Shown: piece by piece, positions 9,976 through 22,642 of the stretch
Layout: each line of letters starts with the position of its first letter
Position numbering within the stretch: position 1 is the stretch's first letter
From: Amphiduros pacificus
Taxonomy: Eukaryota > Annelida > Polychaeta > Phyllodocida > Hesionidae
Assembly: GCA_949316495.1 (NCBI GenBank)
Contig: OX439005.1
Coordinates: 1 to 64,000 of the forward strand
Direction: 5' to 3'
Length of the DNA stretch: 64,000 bases
Position numbers and translations under genes: made by a program
The notes under the pieces: model-generated
What the model was told of the DNA's origin: nothing
The model's database searches: none
What the model saw: only the letters and a program-made list of their open reading frames with translations

Positions 9976-11339
9976 AAAAGATAGCCCTAGCCCCAAAAGC
10001 TGGCCCTAGCCCAAAAAGCTGGCCCTAGCCCTACATTTGGCATTAGACATGGCCCTAGCATTGACACTATTCCTGCCTCCAAAGGTTGGCACTAGAGCTG
10101 GCCCCATAAGCTGGCGCTGATTCTAGCTCTTGGCTCCCTGGCTCCCTGGCTCCCTGGCCCCCTGGCCCACTGGCACCCTGGCACCCTGGCACCCTGGCAC
10201 CCTGGCACCCTGGCACCCTAGCACGTGGCACCCTGGTACGCTGGTACCTTACTGTGTACTTGCTATTTAAGGCATATGGGATGTGTATTTGCTGGTCATT
10301 GTTGTGTATTTGCTGGTCATTGTTGTGTATTTGTTGTGTATTTGTTGTATATTTGTTGTATTTGTTGTATTTGTTGTGTATTTGTTGTGTATTTGTTGTG
10401 TATTTGTTGTGTATTTGTTGTGTATTTGCTGGTCATTGTTGTGTATTTGTTGTATTTGTTGTGTATTTGTTGTGTATTTGTTGTGTATTACTTGTGTATT
10501 GCTTGTGTATTTGTTGTGTATTTGTTGTGTATTTGTTGTGTATTTGTTGTGTATTTGCTGGTCATTGTTGTGTATTTGTTGTATTTGTTGTATTTGTTGT
10601 GTATTTGTTGTATTTGTTGTATTTGTTGTATTTGTTGTATTTGTTGTATTTGTTGTATTTGTTGTATTTGTTGTATTTGTTGTATTTGTTGTATTTGTTG
10701 TGTATTTGTTGTGTATTTGTTGTGTATTTGTTGTGTATTTGTTGTGTATTTGTTGTGTATTTGTTGTGTATTGCATTTTCAGACAATTTGAGACCCATTT
10801 TTCCTTCAAGGAATCAGCATGCCTTTTTTCACTTCAAAACAGACCTTCATGATTATTTATTTGATGTGTATTTGTTTTTTAGGGCATTATTGGATGATGA
10901 TTTGAGACATGTATTTGATGTGAATTTGATGTGAATTTGATTTGTATTTGATGTATATTTACCTTTTATGTCATTTCAGATCCATTTGGGATGTGTATTT
11001 GTTGTGTATTTGTTGTGTATTTGTTGTATTTGTTGTGTATTTGTTGTGTATTTATTGTGTATTTGTTGTGTATTTGTTGTGTATTTGTTTTTTATTGCAT
11101 TTTCGGACGATTTGAGACCCATTTTTCCTTCATGTAATCAACATACCATTTTTCACTTCTATGCAAGCCTTCATGCTCTCTATACTATAGAAAAGGATTT
11201 TTTTCTAAACATTTGTAAAGTACATCTCATTTTTCATGGGAAATAACAGGAAAATTCAAAGAACCATACTTCCTATTTAAATTCAGCCATTTTCATTTAG
11301 AAACAAGCCTTTGTGGTGTACATAATATAGAAAAGGATC

Positions 11340-12795
11340 TTTTTTTTAAAGTATATTTTATTTCATTTTTAACATTACAATAACACAGTCATGCATTATT
11401 AAAACAGTCATGCATTATTAAAACATTGACAGACTGAACATAACATACAATTGACAATGACAGACACACACAAATTTCCATAGACATTATAAAACAAATC
11501 TGAGCAATAATGATCATATCTTTTCTTTTTTTCTTTACTCTGAAGATAATTTGTTTTTCTTATCCTAATTCTTCAATAATTGTGTTCCACCTTTCTTTAA
11601 ATATATCAATTGTGTTGTTTTTTGTATGAATGAACTCTTCTGTTTCTAATTTGTATTTGAGAATTCTAAGGAAATTATAAAAACATACTCTTTCTTCACT
11701 AATCTTTTGATAATAAATATACATCTTTGCAAGTAATACAATATAATTTAAATTGGTAAAATGTTTAAGATCATAGTAAAATCCAAATATTACATGTTTT
11801 ACTGTTATTTTAATTGCATTAGGTGTTGTTCTGTTCCACCATTTTTCCAAAGCTATCCAGAAATCCTTAACTATAGTACATTCATACAAAAAGTGTTCAA
11901 TGTCGTCTGGTACAATGCATTCAAGGCATTTTTCAGATTCCACAATAGATAAATTGTACAGCCATCTCTTACATGGTAAAATTCTGTTTATAATTCTATA
12001 TTGAAGAGCTTGTAATTTTGTTTCCCTAGTACAGGAATATGGTAGTTTAAATATAGTTAACCAGTCATCTTGGATTGTGTATTAGAGCTCCCATTTTTTT
12101 AAGGCAGTTGGTCTTTCAAACACATCATATACAAAAGAGTCATAGAAATGTTTGGTTTTTATTTCTTTTAGCATCCTTGTGTAACCTTTACAGTTAAGAA
12201 TAATGTCCAACCTGTTTTGTATTGGGGCTTTTTCTTTGGATATTGCTTCCAACTTCTGTAATGGAATTGCTTTTCTTAGTGTATAATAGTTTAAAATATT
12301 ACAGTTCAATGTGTATTTGTTAGAAAACCTAATATTTCATTGGTGTCATTAAAGAGATCTTTAACATATATAACACCAGCTTTGTAAAAATCAGGCCACA
12401 TCAATTCTTTGGTTTTTCCCTGTTTTGAATGTTTGACATTTATCGGAAACTGAATATATTTATTGTACCATAGAATTTCATTTCCATAAGAGAGTATTTC
12501 TGTACTGGTTATAATTCATTCCAAAATATATACACTTGTTTATAAAATGGAATCTTAATATTTTCTATGACTAATTTACTTAAATTAGTTTAAGAAAAAT
12601 GTTCTATGACATGGTTTTTATAAATTCTGACAATATTACTTTCCATTTTCTATTACTATTTAATATTCTTTTTCCCCACGCAACTTTACTGGCCTTTACC
12701 ATGCAGGATAAATCTGGTGCTTTAATTCCTTCATCCTCAACTTCAAGTCCTTTTTACACACTTAATAATTGTCCGATTAATTTCTTAGAAAAAAA
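11340..12795 (-). mobile_element. LINE ORF2 remnant, copy 3
   Basis: Same ends and breaks as the copy at 2510; zinc-knuckle frame 11560-11943. Confidence 0.8.
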
Positions 12796-14207
12796 AAATA
12801 ACCTAGAATTTTGTGTATTATGGAAAATCATACCATTTTTACCTTATTTTAAAATTTGTTTTTGAATTTATTCATTATGTAAAACTATGCAAATTAGGTC
12901 ATGTGATAAAATATTTTTGAATAATTTTGAATCTGGAAAATGTTCAGGTTTTGATTGATGTATTGTTAATGTTGAAAAGTTTTGATTGATGTATTGTGCA
13001 TGTTGAAAGGTTTTGATTGATGTATTGTGCATGTTGAAAGGCAATTATTTGAGAAATTATGATCAAAAGTGTTTAGAAACAGGAAGTAGATCCTGAACAT
13101 TGACAATTCTGGGTGGAAGTATTGAGGGTAATTGGTGCATGTGTGTCTCATTTTTCAATGGAAATCAGTTTTGGGCCTAAATGGCCGACAAATAACACTC
13201 GTACGCCAGAAATTCCAAAAGAACATATTTTATCCAATTTCCCACAGTTGATTCTCATGTCCGAAATTTTGACCCTGGCACCTTGTTGGTACTCGAGTTT
13301 TGAAAATTACAGAGCTAACCTATTTTTCCTTCAGGGCCTCAGCATGCCATTTTTTACTTTAAAGCAAACCTTCATGCTCTCCATATTTTAGAAAAGGATC
13401 ATTTTCTCCAAATTTTTAAAATTCATCTCATTTATCATGGGAAATAAGATTTTTCAAAAATGGTCAACAAATAATGCCCATAGGCCAGAAATTCCAAAAG
13501 GAGAGCGCATTTCATCAAATTTGCCAATTTTCAATTTTTATGGCCCAAAATATTGTGGGGCTGCCATACCTAGCCCATTGGGGCTAGCCCTTCAGAAACC
13601 AAAGAGATGCACTCTTTAGACAAAAGTAGGGGACCCCGTAAAAACGTTTAAAGCTCTACCTACACTCCTTAATGGTGTTTACTCTATAGATGTGGAGTGA
13701 TGTGGAAGAAAAATTCAAAGTACTTCTCATTTTTCATTGGAAAATCTGATTTTTGTGAATATGGTCAACAAATAATGCCCGTAGAGTGAAAATTCCAGAA
13801 GCAGAGCGCATTTCATCAAATTTCCCAACTTTCAATTTTTATGACCCAAAACTTTTTGGGGCTACCATACCTAGCCCATTGGGGCTAGCCCTTCACAAAC
13901 CAAAGAGATGGACCGTCTAAACAAAAGTAGGATACCACGTAAAAAAATTCAAGACTCTCAATTGACTCCTTGCAGCATTTCTGTGCATAGCAACGGGGCC
14001 AATTTCTTACTTTTGTTCCGTGCATATTTCCTAGCACCCTGGCCCCAACCTATTCAGAACAGTGAAAAAAAGATGTAGAATGAAAAAGTAGGAGACCCCG
14101 TAAAAATTTTCGAGGCTCTATCTTCGCTCTTTCATAGTGTACATACTACACATGTGGACTTTGTCATTTTGATCATCAGAGAAGTGATCATCATCTTACG
14201 AACCCCT

Positions 14208-14333
14208 TACCCTAACCCTAACCCTAACCCTAACCCTAACCCTAACCCTAACCCTAACCCTAACCCTAACCCTAACCCACACCCTAACCCTAACCCTAAC
14301 CCTAACCCTAACCCTAACCCTAACCCTAACCCC
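14208..14333. repeat. Interstitial telomeric block, unit D
   Basis: Same length and same CCCACA position as the block at 9849. Confidence 0.95.
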
Positions 14334-15697
14334 AAAAGATAGCCCTAGCCCCAAAAGCTGGCCCTAGCCCAAAAAGCTGGCCCTAGCCCTACATTTGGCA
14401 TTAGACATGGCCCTAGCATTGACACTATTCCTGCCTCCAAAGGTTGGCACTAGAGCTGGCCCCATAAGCTGGCGCTGATTCTAGCTCTTGGCTCCCTGGC
14501 TCCCTGGCTCCCTGGCCCCCTGGCCCACTGGCACCCTGGCACCCTGGCACCCTGGCACCCTGGCACCCTGGCACCCTAGCACGTGGCACCCTGGTACGCT
14601 GGTACCTTACTGTGTACTTGCTATTTAAGGCATATGGGATGTGTATTTGCTGGTCATTGTTGTGTATTTGCTGGTCATTGTTGTGTATTTGTTGTGTATT
14701 TGTTGTATATTTGTTGTATTTGTTGTATTTGTTGTGTATTTGTTGTGTATTTGTTGTGTATTTGTTGTGTATTTGTTGTGTATTTGCTGGTCATTGTTGT
14801 GTATTTGTTGTATTTGTTGTGTATTTGTTGTGTATTTGTTGTGTATTACTTGTGTATTGCTTGTGTATTTGTTGTGTATTTGTTGTGTATTTGTTGTGTA
14901 TTTGTTGTGTATTTGCTGGTCATTGTTGTGTATTTGTTGTATTTGTTGTATTTGTTGTGTATTTGTTGTATTTGTTGTATTTGTTGTATTTGTTGTATTT
15001 GTTGTATTTGTTGTATTTGTTGTATTTGTTGTATTTGTTGTATTTGTTGTATTTGTTGTGTATTTGTTGTGTATTTGTTGTGTATTTGTTGTGTATTTGT
15101 TGTGTATTTGTTGTGTATTTGTTGTGTATTGCATTTTCAGACAATTTGAGACCCATTTTTCCTTCAAGGAATCAGCATGCCTTTTTTCACTTCAAAACAG
15201 ACCTTCATGATTATTTATTTGATGTGTATTTGTTTTTTAGGGCATTATTGGATGATGATTTGAGACATGTATTTGATGTGAATTTGATGTGAATTTGATT
15301 TGTATTTGATGTATATTTACCTTTTATGTCATTTCAGATCCATTTGGGATGTGTATTTGTTGTGTATTTGTTGTGTATTTGTTGTATTTGTTGTGTATTT
15401 GTTGTGTATTTATTGTGTATTTGTTGTGTATTTGTTGTGTATTTGTTTTTTATTGCATTTTCGGACGATTTGAGACCCATTTTTCCTTCATGTAATCAAC
15501 ATACCATTTTTCACTTCTATGCAAGCCTTCATGCTCTCTATACTATAGAAAAGGATTTTTTTCTAAACATTTGTAAAGTACATCTCATTTTTCATGGGAA
15601 ATAACAGGAAAATTCAAAGAACCATACTTCCTATTTAAATTCAGCCATTTTCATTTAGAAACAAGCCTTTGTGGTGTACATAATATAGAAAAGGATC

Positions 15698-17153
15698 TTT
15701 TTTTTAAAGTATATTTTATTTCATTTTTAACATTACAATAACACAGTCATGCATTATTAAAACAGTCATGCATTATTAAAACATTGACAGACTGAACATA
15801 ACATACAATTGACAATGACAGACACACACAAATTTCCATAGACATTATAAAACAAATCTGAGCAATAATGATCATATCTTTTCTTTTTTTCTTTACTCTG
15901 AAGATAATTTGTTTTTCTTATCCTAATTCTTCAATAATTGTGTTCCACCTTTCTTTAAATATATCAATTGTGTTGTTTTTTGTATGAATGAACTCTTCTG
16001 TTTCTAATTTGTATTTGAGAATTCTAAGGAAATTATAAAAACATACTCTTTCTTCACTAATCTTTTGATAATAAATATACATCTTTGCAAGTAATACAAT
16101 ATAATTTAAATTGGTAAAATGTTTAAGATCATAGTAAAATCCAAATATTACATGTTTTACTGTTATTTTAATTGCATTAGGTGTTGTTCTGTTCCACCAT
16201 TTTTCCAAAGCTATCCAGAAATCCTTAACTATAGTACATTCATACAAAAAGTGTTCAATGTCGTCTGGTACAATGCATTCAAGGCATTTTTCAGATTCCA
16301 CAATAGATAAATTGTACAGCCATCTCTTACATGGTAAAATTCTGTTTATAATTCTATATTGAAGAGCTTGTAATTTTGTTTCCCTAGTACAGGAATATGG
16401 TAGTTTAAATATAGTTAACCAGTCATCTTGGATTGTGTATTAGAGCTCCCATTTTTTTAAGGCAGTTGGTCTTTCAAACACATCATATACAAAAGAGTCA
16501 TAGAAATGTTTGGTTTTTATTTCTTTTAGCATCCTTGTGTAACCTTTACAGTTAAGAATAATGTCCAACCTGTTTTGTATTGGGGCTTTTTCTTTGGATA
16601 TTGCTTCCAACTTCTGTAATGGAATTGCTTTTCTTAGTGTATAATAGTTTAAAATATTACAGTTCAATGTGTATTTGTTAGAAAACCTAATATTTCATTG
16701 GTGTCATTAAAGAGATCTTTAACATATATAACACCAGCTTTGTAAAAATCAGGCCACATCAATTCTTTGGTTTTTCCCTGTTTTGAATGTTTGACATTTA
16801 TCGGAAACTGAATATATTTATTGTACCATAGAATTTCATTTCCATAAGAGAGTATTTCTGTACTGGTTATAATTCATTCCAAAATATATACACTTGTTTA
16901 TAAAATGGAATCTTAATATTTTCTATGACTAATTTACTTAAATTAGTTTAAGAAAAATGTTCTATGACATGGTTTTTATAAATTCTGACAATATTACTTT
17001 CCATTTTCTATTACTATTTAATATTCTTTTTCCCCACGCAACTTTACTGGCCTTTACCATGCAGGATAAATCTGGTGCTTTAATTCCTTCATCCTCAACT
17101 TCAAGTCCTTTTTACACACTTAATAATTGTCCGATTAATTTCTTAGAAAAAAA
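15698..17153 (-). mobile_element. LINE ORF2 remnant, copy 4
   Basis: Same ends and breaks as the copy at 2510; zinc-knuckle frame 15918-16301. Confidence 0.8.
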
Positions 17154-18565
17154 AAATAACCTAGAATTTTGTGTATTATGGAAAATCATACCATTTTTAC
17201 CTTATTTTAAAATTTGTTTTTGAATTTATTCATTATGTAAAACTATGCAAATTAGGTCATGTGATAAAATATTTTTGAATAATTTTGAATCTGGAAAATG
17301 TTCAGGTTTTGATTGATGTATTGTTAATGTTGAAAAGTTTTGATTGATGTATTGTGCATGTTGAAAGGTTTTGATTGATGTATTGTGCATGTTGAAAGGC
17401 AATTATTTGAGAAATTATGATCAAAAGTGTTTAGAAACAGGAAGTAGATCCTGAACATTGACAATTCTGGGTGGAAGTATTGAGGGTAATTGGTGCATGT
17501 GTGTCTCATTTTTCAATGGAAATCAGTTTTGGGCCTAAATGGCCGACAAATAACACTCGTACGCCAGAAATTCCAAAAGAACATATTTTATCCAATTTCC
17601 CACAGTTGATTCTCATGTCCGAAATTTTGACCCTGGCACCTTGTTGGTACTCGAGTTTTGAAAATTACAGAGCTAACCTATTTTTCCTTCAGGGCCTCAG
17701 CATGCCATTTTTTACTTTAAAGCAAACCTTCATGCTCTCCATATTTTAGAAAAGGATCATTTTCTCCAAATTTTTAAAATTCATCTCATTTATCATGGGA
17801 AATAAGATTTTTCAAAAATGGTCAACAAATAATGCCCATAGGCCAGAAATTCCAAAAGGAGAGCGCATTTCATCAAATTTGCCAATTTTCAATTTTTATG
17901 GCCCAAAATATTGTGGGGCTGCCATACCTAGCCCATTGGGGCTAGCCCTTCAGAAACCAAAGAGATGCACTCTTTAGACAAAAGTAGGGGACCCCGTAAA
18001 AACGTTTAAAGCTCTACCTACACTCCTTAATGGTGTTTACTCTATAGATGTGGAGTGATGTGGAAGAAAAATTCAAAGTACTTCTCATTTTTCATTGGAA
18101 AATCTGATTTTTGTGAATATGGTCAACAAATAATGCCCGTAGAGTGAAAATTCCAGAAGCAGAGCGCATTTCATCAAATTTCCCAACTTTCAATTTTTAT
18201 GACCCAAAACTTTTTGGGGCTACCATACCTAGCCCATTGGGGCTAGCCCTTCACAAACCAAAGAGATGGACCGTCTAAACAAAAGTAGGATACCACGTAA
18301 AAAAATTCAAGACTCTCAATTGACTCCTTGCAGCATTTCTGTGCATAGCAACGGGGCCAATTTCTTACTTTTGTTCCGTGCATATTTCCTAGCACCCTGG
18401 CCCCAACCTATTCAGAACAGTGAAAAAAAGATGTAGAATGAAAAAGTAGGAGACCCCGTAAAAATTTTCGAGGCTCTATCTTCGCTCTTTCATAGTGTAC
18501 ATACTACACATGTGGACTTTGTCATTTTGATCATCAGAGAAGTGATCATCATCTTACGAACCCCT

Positions 18566-18616
18566 TACCCTAACCCTAACCCTAACCCTAACCCTAACCC
18601 TAACCCTAACCCTAAC
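18566..18616. repeat. Terminal telomeric stub of array 1
   Basis: Eight or so CCCTAA hexamers follow the usual unit junction. The block stops before the CCCACA variant and runs straight into TATAGCCG. At the matching place in array 2 (near 47669) the block continues into another unit. Confidence 0.95.
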
Positions 18617-19174
18617 TATAGCCGGTGAGCGAGCCTAAACTTACCGCTAACCCAATTTTCACAGGGTTAGGGTCATATATGATGACCTTTTAAATACTTT
18701 TAAGGTCATAATGTCTCTCTTCATAAATAAGGAACATAGTCTTTTATTGACAATTTTATAACATATTAACAAAAAGTTATTACAAATAATGTAAAAAAAA
18801 ACGAGCCTAAACTGACCGATTTTGCACAAAAAAAACTATATGATCCCTTAGATTTACTTTAAAGATTTTTAGTGGACTAGGGGGCTACTAGTGCCCATTA
18901 GAATGGATTTTGTAACAAATCTCTAGTCCACTGACCCCCCATTGGGGTTTTTTCACTTCATCAAAAAAATGTTTTAGTTGGTATTACTGTGAATCTCAAA
19001 CGAATCCTGAGTTTTCACAAAAAAAATTCAAAATTATTTTTTTCTCATTTCATAAATATTTAAGAGTGGAAAATGGGGGGAAAAATTGCTTCAAGGTCAT
19101 GTGTACCTATTTCAAGGTGAATGTTGTACTGGATGTACCTTTAAGTCCATTTACTAGGCGTCGTGAGCTCCGCT
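18617..19174. other. Island start: AT-rich DNA with two forward 17-bp motifs
   Basis: TATAGCCG (18617-18624) mirrors CGGCTATA at the left array edge. Motif copies lie at 18629-18645 (CTTACC ending) and 18801-18817. A CTAACCC ... GGGTTAG inverted repeat sits at about 18648-18669. No credible gene. Confidence 0.65.
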
Positions 19175-19577
19175 GGTCAGATTAGGCTCGCTTTTTTCTA
19201 ACCCAATTGATTTGAAACACATAAAAGACACATAAATATTCAATATTAAAGTGTCTTCTTTTCCAATTATGCATGAATATCTAAAATGTTCATTATATAC
19301 TTCTCAAAAGTTTAATTTTAGTGATATTTCCCTTTCATTTTATTACCCCCCCAAAAAAGGCCGGTCAGATTAGGCTCACTTAAAATTGGAATTTTCTTCA
19401 AGCCGAACCTTAAAAAAAAAAAAAACTTTAATATTGAATATTAAAGTCTCCTCTTTTACAATTATGCATGAATATCTAAATTGTATATTATGTACTTCTT
19501 AAATGTTTAATTTGAATACTATTTCTCTCTCATTTTCCTAACCCTAAAAAAAAAAGGGCCGGTCAGATTAGGCTCGC
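19175..19577. repeat. Two diverged ~195-bp tandem repeats bounded by the 17-bp motif
   Basis: GGTCAGATTAGGCTCGC lies at 19175-19191, 19363-19379 (one change) and 19561-19577. The intervening 171- and 181-bp spacers share words such as AATATTAAAGT, AATTATGCATGAATATCTAAA and TTTCNTTCATTTT. The second ends with a telomere-like CCTAACCCTAA (about 19538-19548). Confidence 0.7.
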
Positions 19578-21040
19578 TTAACATTGTAATTTTTATATAA
19601 GAATTTCTTAAATTTATCATTTGCTGTAAAACAAATATAATTTATGTATGCAGTTATTTTAACATGTACTAAACATGTACCTAATATATGAACAATAATA
19701 TTTAACAAAACACATGTTTTTACATGCATATTATGCTAATCCTAACCCTAACCCAGCTTATAAATAATCAAAATTCAAAGACTTTGTTTTTACTTTAAAA
19801 TGGCAATAAATCAATTGAATTGCAGTTTAATTTTAATGGAGGTAGTCTAGACAAATTAATATGTGCCTTCAATAAATATCTGATCGAAATATTGGTGATG
19901 CTTTGAACTTAAAACTGTGCTAAAATCAGCTGAAACTCGAATAATGGACTATTCTCAAAACATACCTTGGTTTTTGACTTTATTAACATTTAAAAAATAT
20001 AAGGTATTGGATGTTTGTTAATTTATATATAGTCTGTGTTATATCATTAGAGAAAATATTTGATTTTATATAATTCATAGACCATATATTTGTGATCCAT
20101 TGAATTTAAAACTAAAATGGATGTTTTTAGAATTAATACTGAGTTCAGAGTTAAAAAAGGTTCAACAAATATTACATTTTATATCAAGGCTAGTCTCTAG
20201 CATGCAAATGGAGCTCATATATGCTTTTAATTGACTACTGAGCCATATATTTGGGATGCTTGAGACTGGGCTAAAGTGTGGTTACTTGAAACTGGGCTAA
20301 AATGAGGTAAAACGGCTTTTTTCATGATATACAACATGTGCTATGACCTTAAACATATTACAAAGTATGTAAAACTGTCCTTTTTGTATGTTTAAGTTGA
20401 ATAAAAGTATATGGTTGTATATTTATTGTTTAGATTCTTTATATTATAGACCTTTTGAGTTGAGATGTTCCATTGGTTTATTATATTAATCTATTTTTAT
20501 GAGTTGTGTTTTCTTTCCTTAATTTTTTGGCCTATTTCCTTGATTTTTAAAGAAAGTGATCAATAAAGACATGATTATTCAATACTGGCATGATTAAGCT
20601 TCGATATTATCTTGATGTTGATAGTTCCAGGTGGATATCTTAACCTAAAATTTATCAAAAAATGTACAAAAAATATTTTGGGGTCAATAATTCTTAATTT
20701 TTGTTCATGTTGAATTAAATAAAAATCAATAGGGAATTTGTATTAAGGACCATTGTGTGGCATTTACTGAGACCTTTAATTTGATATGTCACACAGCTTT
20801 GTACCATTATTAGTTTGGGAGATATAAGAAATAATATGCTCTTGATAAAACACAGTCAGTTTAGGCTCGCTGCTTACTTTCAAGTCCTAGCAAATAGCAG
20901 AGATATTGATATAGGCATGGCTAACCCAATTTCATTCTCTCTCCTCCAATATCACATTGTACCACTATATGTGTAAAAAGTCTAAGTGATATCATAGGGT
21001 AAGTTGGCAGAGGGTGTTATTATTCATTGAAACTATTTCA
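19578..21040. other. Gene-free AT-rich stretch
   Basis: It contains a three-hexamer telomeric remnant (about 19739-19755), diverged copies of the flank repeat family near 19907, 20100 and 20265, and one 17-bp motif (20854-20870, one change). I see no convincing exon or RNA gene. Confidence 0.5.
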
Positions 21041-21066
21041 TGACCTTGAAATGAATGTCAAGGTCA
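21041..21066. promoter_or_regulatory. Inverted repeat TGACCTTGA / TCAAGGTCA
   Basis: A perfect 9-bp stem (21041-21049 with 21058-21066) and an 8-nt loop. The arms contain AAGGTCA, the half-site bound by nuclear receptors, in everted arrangement. It lies about 0.9 kb upstream of the gene; a regulatory role is inference. Confidence 0.4.
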
Positions 21067-21187
21067 AAAGTGAACATGTCACTAAAATCATTAAATCACC
21101 TATAATTGACAACATTTTGAAGATGGAATTTTATTATTCAAAATTGACATAGTAAGGACCGGGGCAAATATGACACAATATACCTCC

Positions 21188-21214
21188 TGACCTTTAGCAC
21201 TAATCTAAAGGTCA
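21188..21214. promoter_or_regulatory. Inverted repeat TGACCTTTAG / CTAAAGGTCA
   Basis: A perfect 10-bp stem with a 7-nt loop, again carrying AAGGTCA arms, 122 bp downstream of the previous inverted repeat. Confidence 0.4.
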
Positions 21215-21370
21215 TTATGGTCTATTTAATATCCTGCATGCCTACTCTTTATCATATATCTAATTCTAATTGTATCATGGAAACTTCATAACTACATTAT
21301 ATCTATTTATATCAATATTTTCTATAAAATTATTTATAAAAATAGAGTACAATACATTTGAAGAATAATG

Positions 21371-21598
21371 TCATCTTTTAAATGTAAGAAAGGTCAACTT
21401 AAACTGTAAAAAAATATTTTCATGTGACCCCATAGTGGACGTCATGGTCTTCTCCTTGCACACGGCCTGACCGTGGAGAAACCTGACATAAATATCTGCT
21501 GGGTCATAGGTCTCCCTTTTTTCACTACATAAACTACTTCCCTCCATGTGTTTTAGGTAGATTTCTAAACATGCATACACCCTATAAACGAACCTCAA
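21371..21598 (-). CDS. Doubtful small open frame, 75 codons
   Basis: An open frame lies on the strand opposite the recombinase gene, about 370 bp upstream of its start. It is richer in CG and less repetitive than its surroundings. There is no signal peptide, membrane segment or motif I recognise. It may be part of an old exon or chance. Confidence 0.12.
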   Translation of the reverse strand: MRFVYRVYACLEIYLKHMEGSSLCSEKRETYDPADIYVRFLHGQAVCKEKTMTSTMGSHENIFLQFKLTFLTFKR

Positions 21599-21612
21599 CC
21601 CTTACGGTTGTT

Positions 21613-21666
21613 GTCCCAAAGGTAGATAAGGCTGATTCCTGACCGTGCCTTATCTATTAGTGGGAC
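21613..21666. other. Long imperfect hairpin (16 of 20 bp paired)
   Basis: GTCCCA (21613-21618) pairs with TGGGAC (21661-21666), and TAGATAAGGC (21623-21632) with GCCTTATCTA (21647-21656). A 4x4 internal bulge separates the two stems, and the loop is 14 nt. It could be a structured 5' leader, a MITE remnant or a recombinase-type site. Confidence 0.55.
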
Positions 21667-21777
21667 TTCTGAATCAATTGGTGCGAGGCCGTATCATATC
21701 TGACACAAGTTAAGAAGGAAAGATATATAGTTCATCTCACTAGGCATTTTAATATAATAGGATATATTAGGTATAGA

Positions 21778-21814
21778 GTTGCCTTTGGCCTTGGATAAAA
21801 AGGTCAAAGGCAAC
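21778..21814. other. 15-bp inverted repeat with one G-T pair
   Basis: GTTGCCTTTGGCCTT (21778-21792) pairs with AAGGTCAAAGGCAAC (21800-21814) over a 7-nt loop. It lies about 155 bp before the start codon of the gene, possibly in an intron of its 5' leader. Confidence 0.55.
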
Positions 21815-21952
21815 AGCCCACTAACTTTTACTAGAAATAAACTCCAACTAACATCGATGGTCTTCTTATTTATGTTTTTCCATATCAGAGTCAATTGGTC
21901 AATTGAAATATAGATTTAGTGTTGAGAGGTGTCATGTTTAAGTTTTCAAAAA

Positions 21953-21970
21953 TCTTTTCTAGTCACCATG
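21953..21970 (+). promoter_or_regulatory. Splice acceptor and start-codon context of the recombinase gene
   Basis: A pyrimidine-rich TCTTTTCTAG ends at 21962 and is followed by TCACC and the ATG at 21968. This suggests a spliced 5' leader and decides the start. An in-frame ATG at 21929 would lie in the intron and add a weak, uncharacteristic N-terminus. Confidence 0.5.
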
Positions 21971-22642
21971 TCAAGTTCAGAGTCAGACAATGACCCAAGT
22001 TGGATCCCTGTGAAAGAAGATCAAAAGCCCAAAGTAGATCAAAAGGCCGAGGAATATGCACGGAGGAATAGAAAACTGATGATGACAAGGTTCAAAAGAA
22101 CAGAGGCGTTTGTAAAGTTGAGTTGCACGAAAGGGACTTCAAAGTGTCCAGTCTGTGAGGTGTGAATGCTTCCCATATAAAAAAAATGATAAAAGTTGAT
22201 CTAAATTCTGTTTTCTGATCTCTGCCATTGACTCAGAGATATTGGCTTATATTTTTAAAACAATTGGTTTGGTATATAACAGGTAGAAATATGTGGATAT
22301 CAGATGCCAAGACATCTCAGGCGACTGCATCCTACCTTTGGGTCACGATCGTATATCGTAAAAGCTCCTTCAAGTGGACGCGTCAGAAGGAGACATGTAA
22401 AATGTCCGAAGTGTAGTCGTATTGTGTACGGGAGGTTAGTGAAATAAGGCATTGCTTTCCCATGACCTTCTCTGCTTGTATTCAGTACATAATATATTGA
22501 AAAGAAAGATTAAGATACAACTTTAAACGTTTAAAAATATTCTAGATTGGCCAAACACCTGCGAGGAAAGAAACATGGAAAACTCTCAGAGACAGAGATT
22601 GGACAGATTGTGAATGAATCAAAGTCCCAACAAATTCTGATG
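21968..22642 (+). other. Zinc-finger-encoding exons 1-3 of the recombinase gene
   Basis: Finger 1 is C60-x2-C63-x11-H75-x4-H80 and is split by intron 1 between its cysteines and histidines. Finger 2 is C105-x2-C108-x10-H119-x5-H125 and is split by intron 2. Both contain His-Leu-Arg helices typical of DNA-contacting C2H2 fingers. Residues 1-30 are Ser/Asp/Glu-rich and 31-50 are basic. Confidence 0.65.

Larger units (their letters stand above)
9849..14207. repeat. Unit C, array 1
   Basis: Minisatellite at about 10282-10772, LINE at 11340-12795, 31-bp triplet at 12948-13040. No private variant distinguishes it from unit D. Confidence 0.9.
14208..18565. repeat. Unit D, array 1
   Basis: Minisatellite at about 14640-15130, LINE at 15698-17153, 31-bp triplet at 17306-17398. 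Last full unit of array 1. Confidence 0.9.
1072..18616. repeat. Array 1: four telomere-plus-subtelomere units (A-B-C-D)
   Basis: Four tandem units of about 4306, 4471, 4359 and 4358 bp end in a telomeric stub. CGGCTATA (1064-1071) precedes the array, and its complement TATAGCCG (18617-18624) follows directly. The C and D units appear identical; A and B carry private variants. All CCCTAA blocks face the same way. Confidence 0.9.

Noticed and set aside
9796-9984. Asn-Pro repeat frame (and equivalents in other units)
   Set aside because: CCCTAA hexamers read in frame, not a protein.
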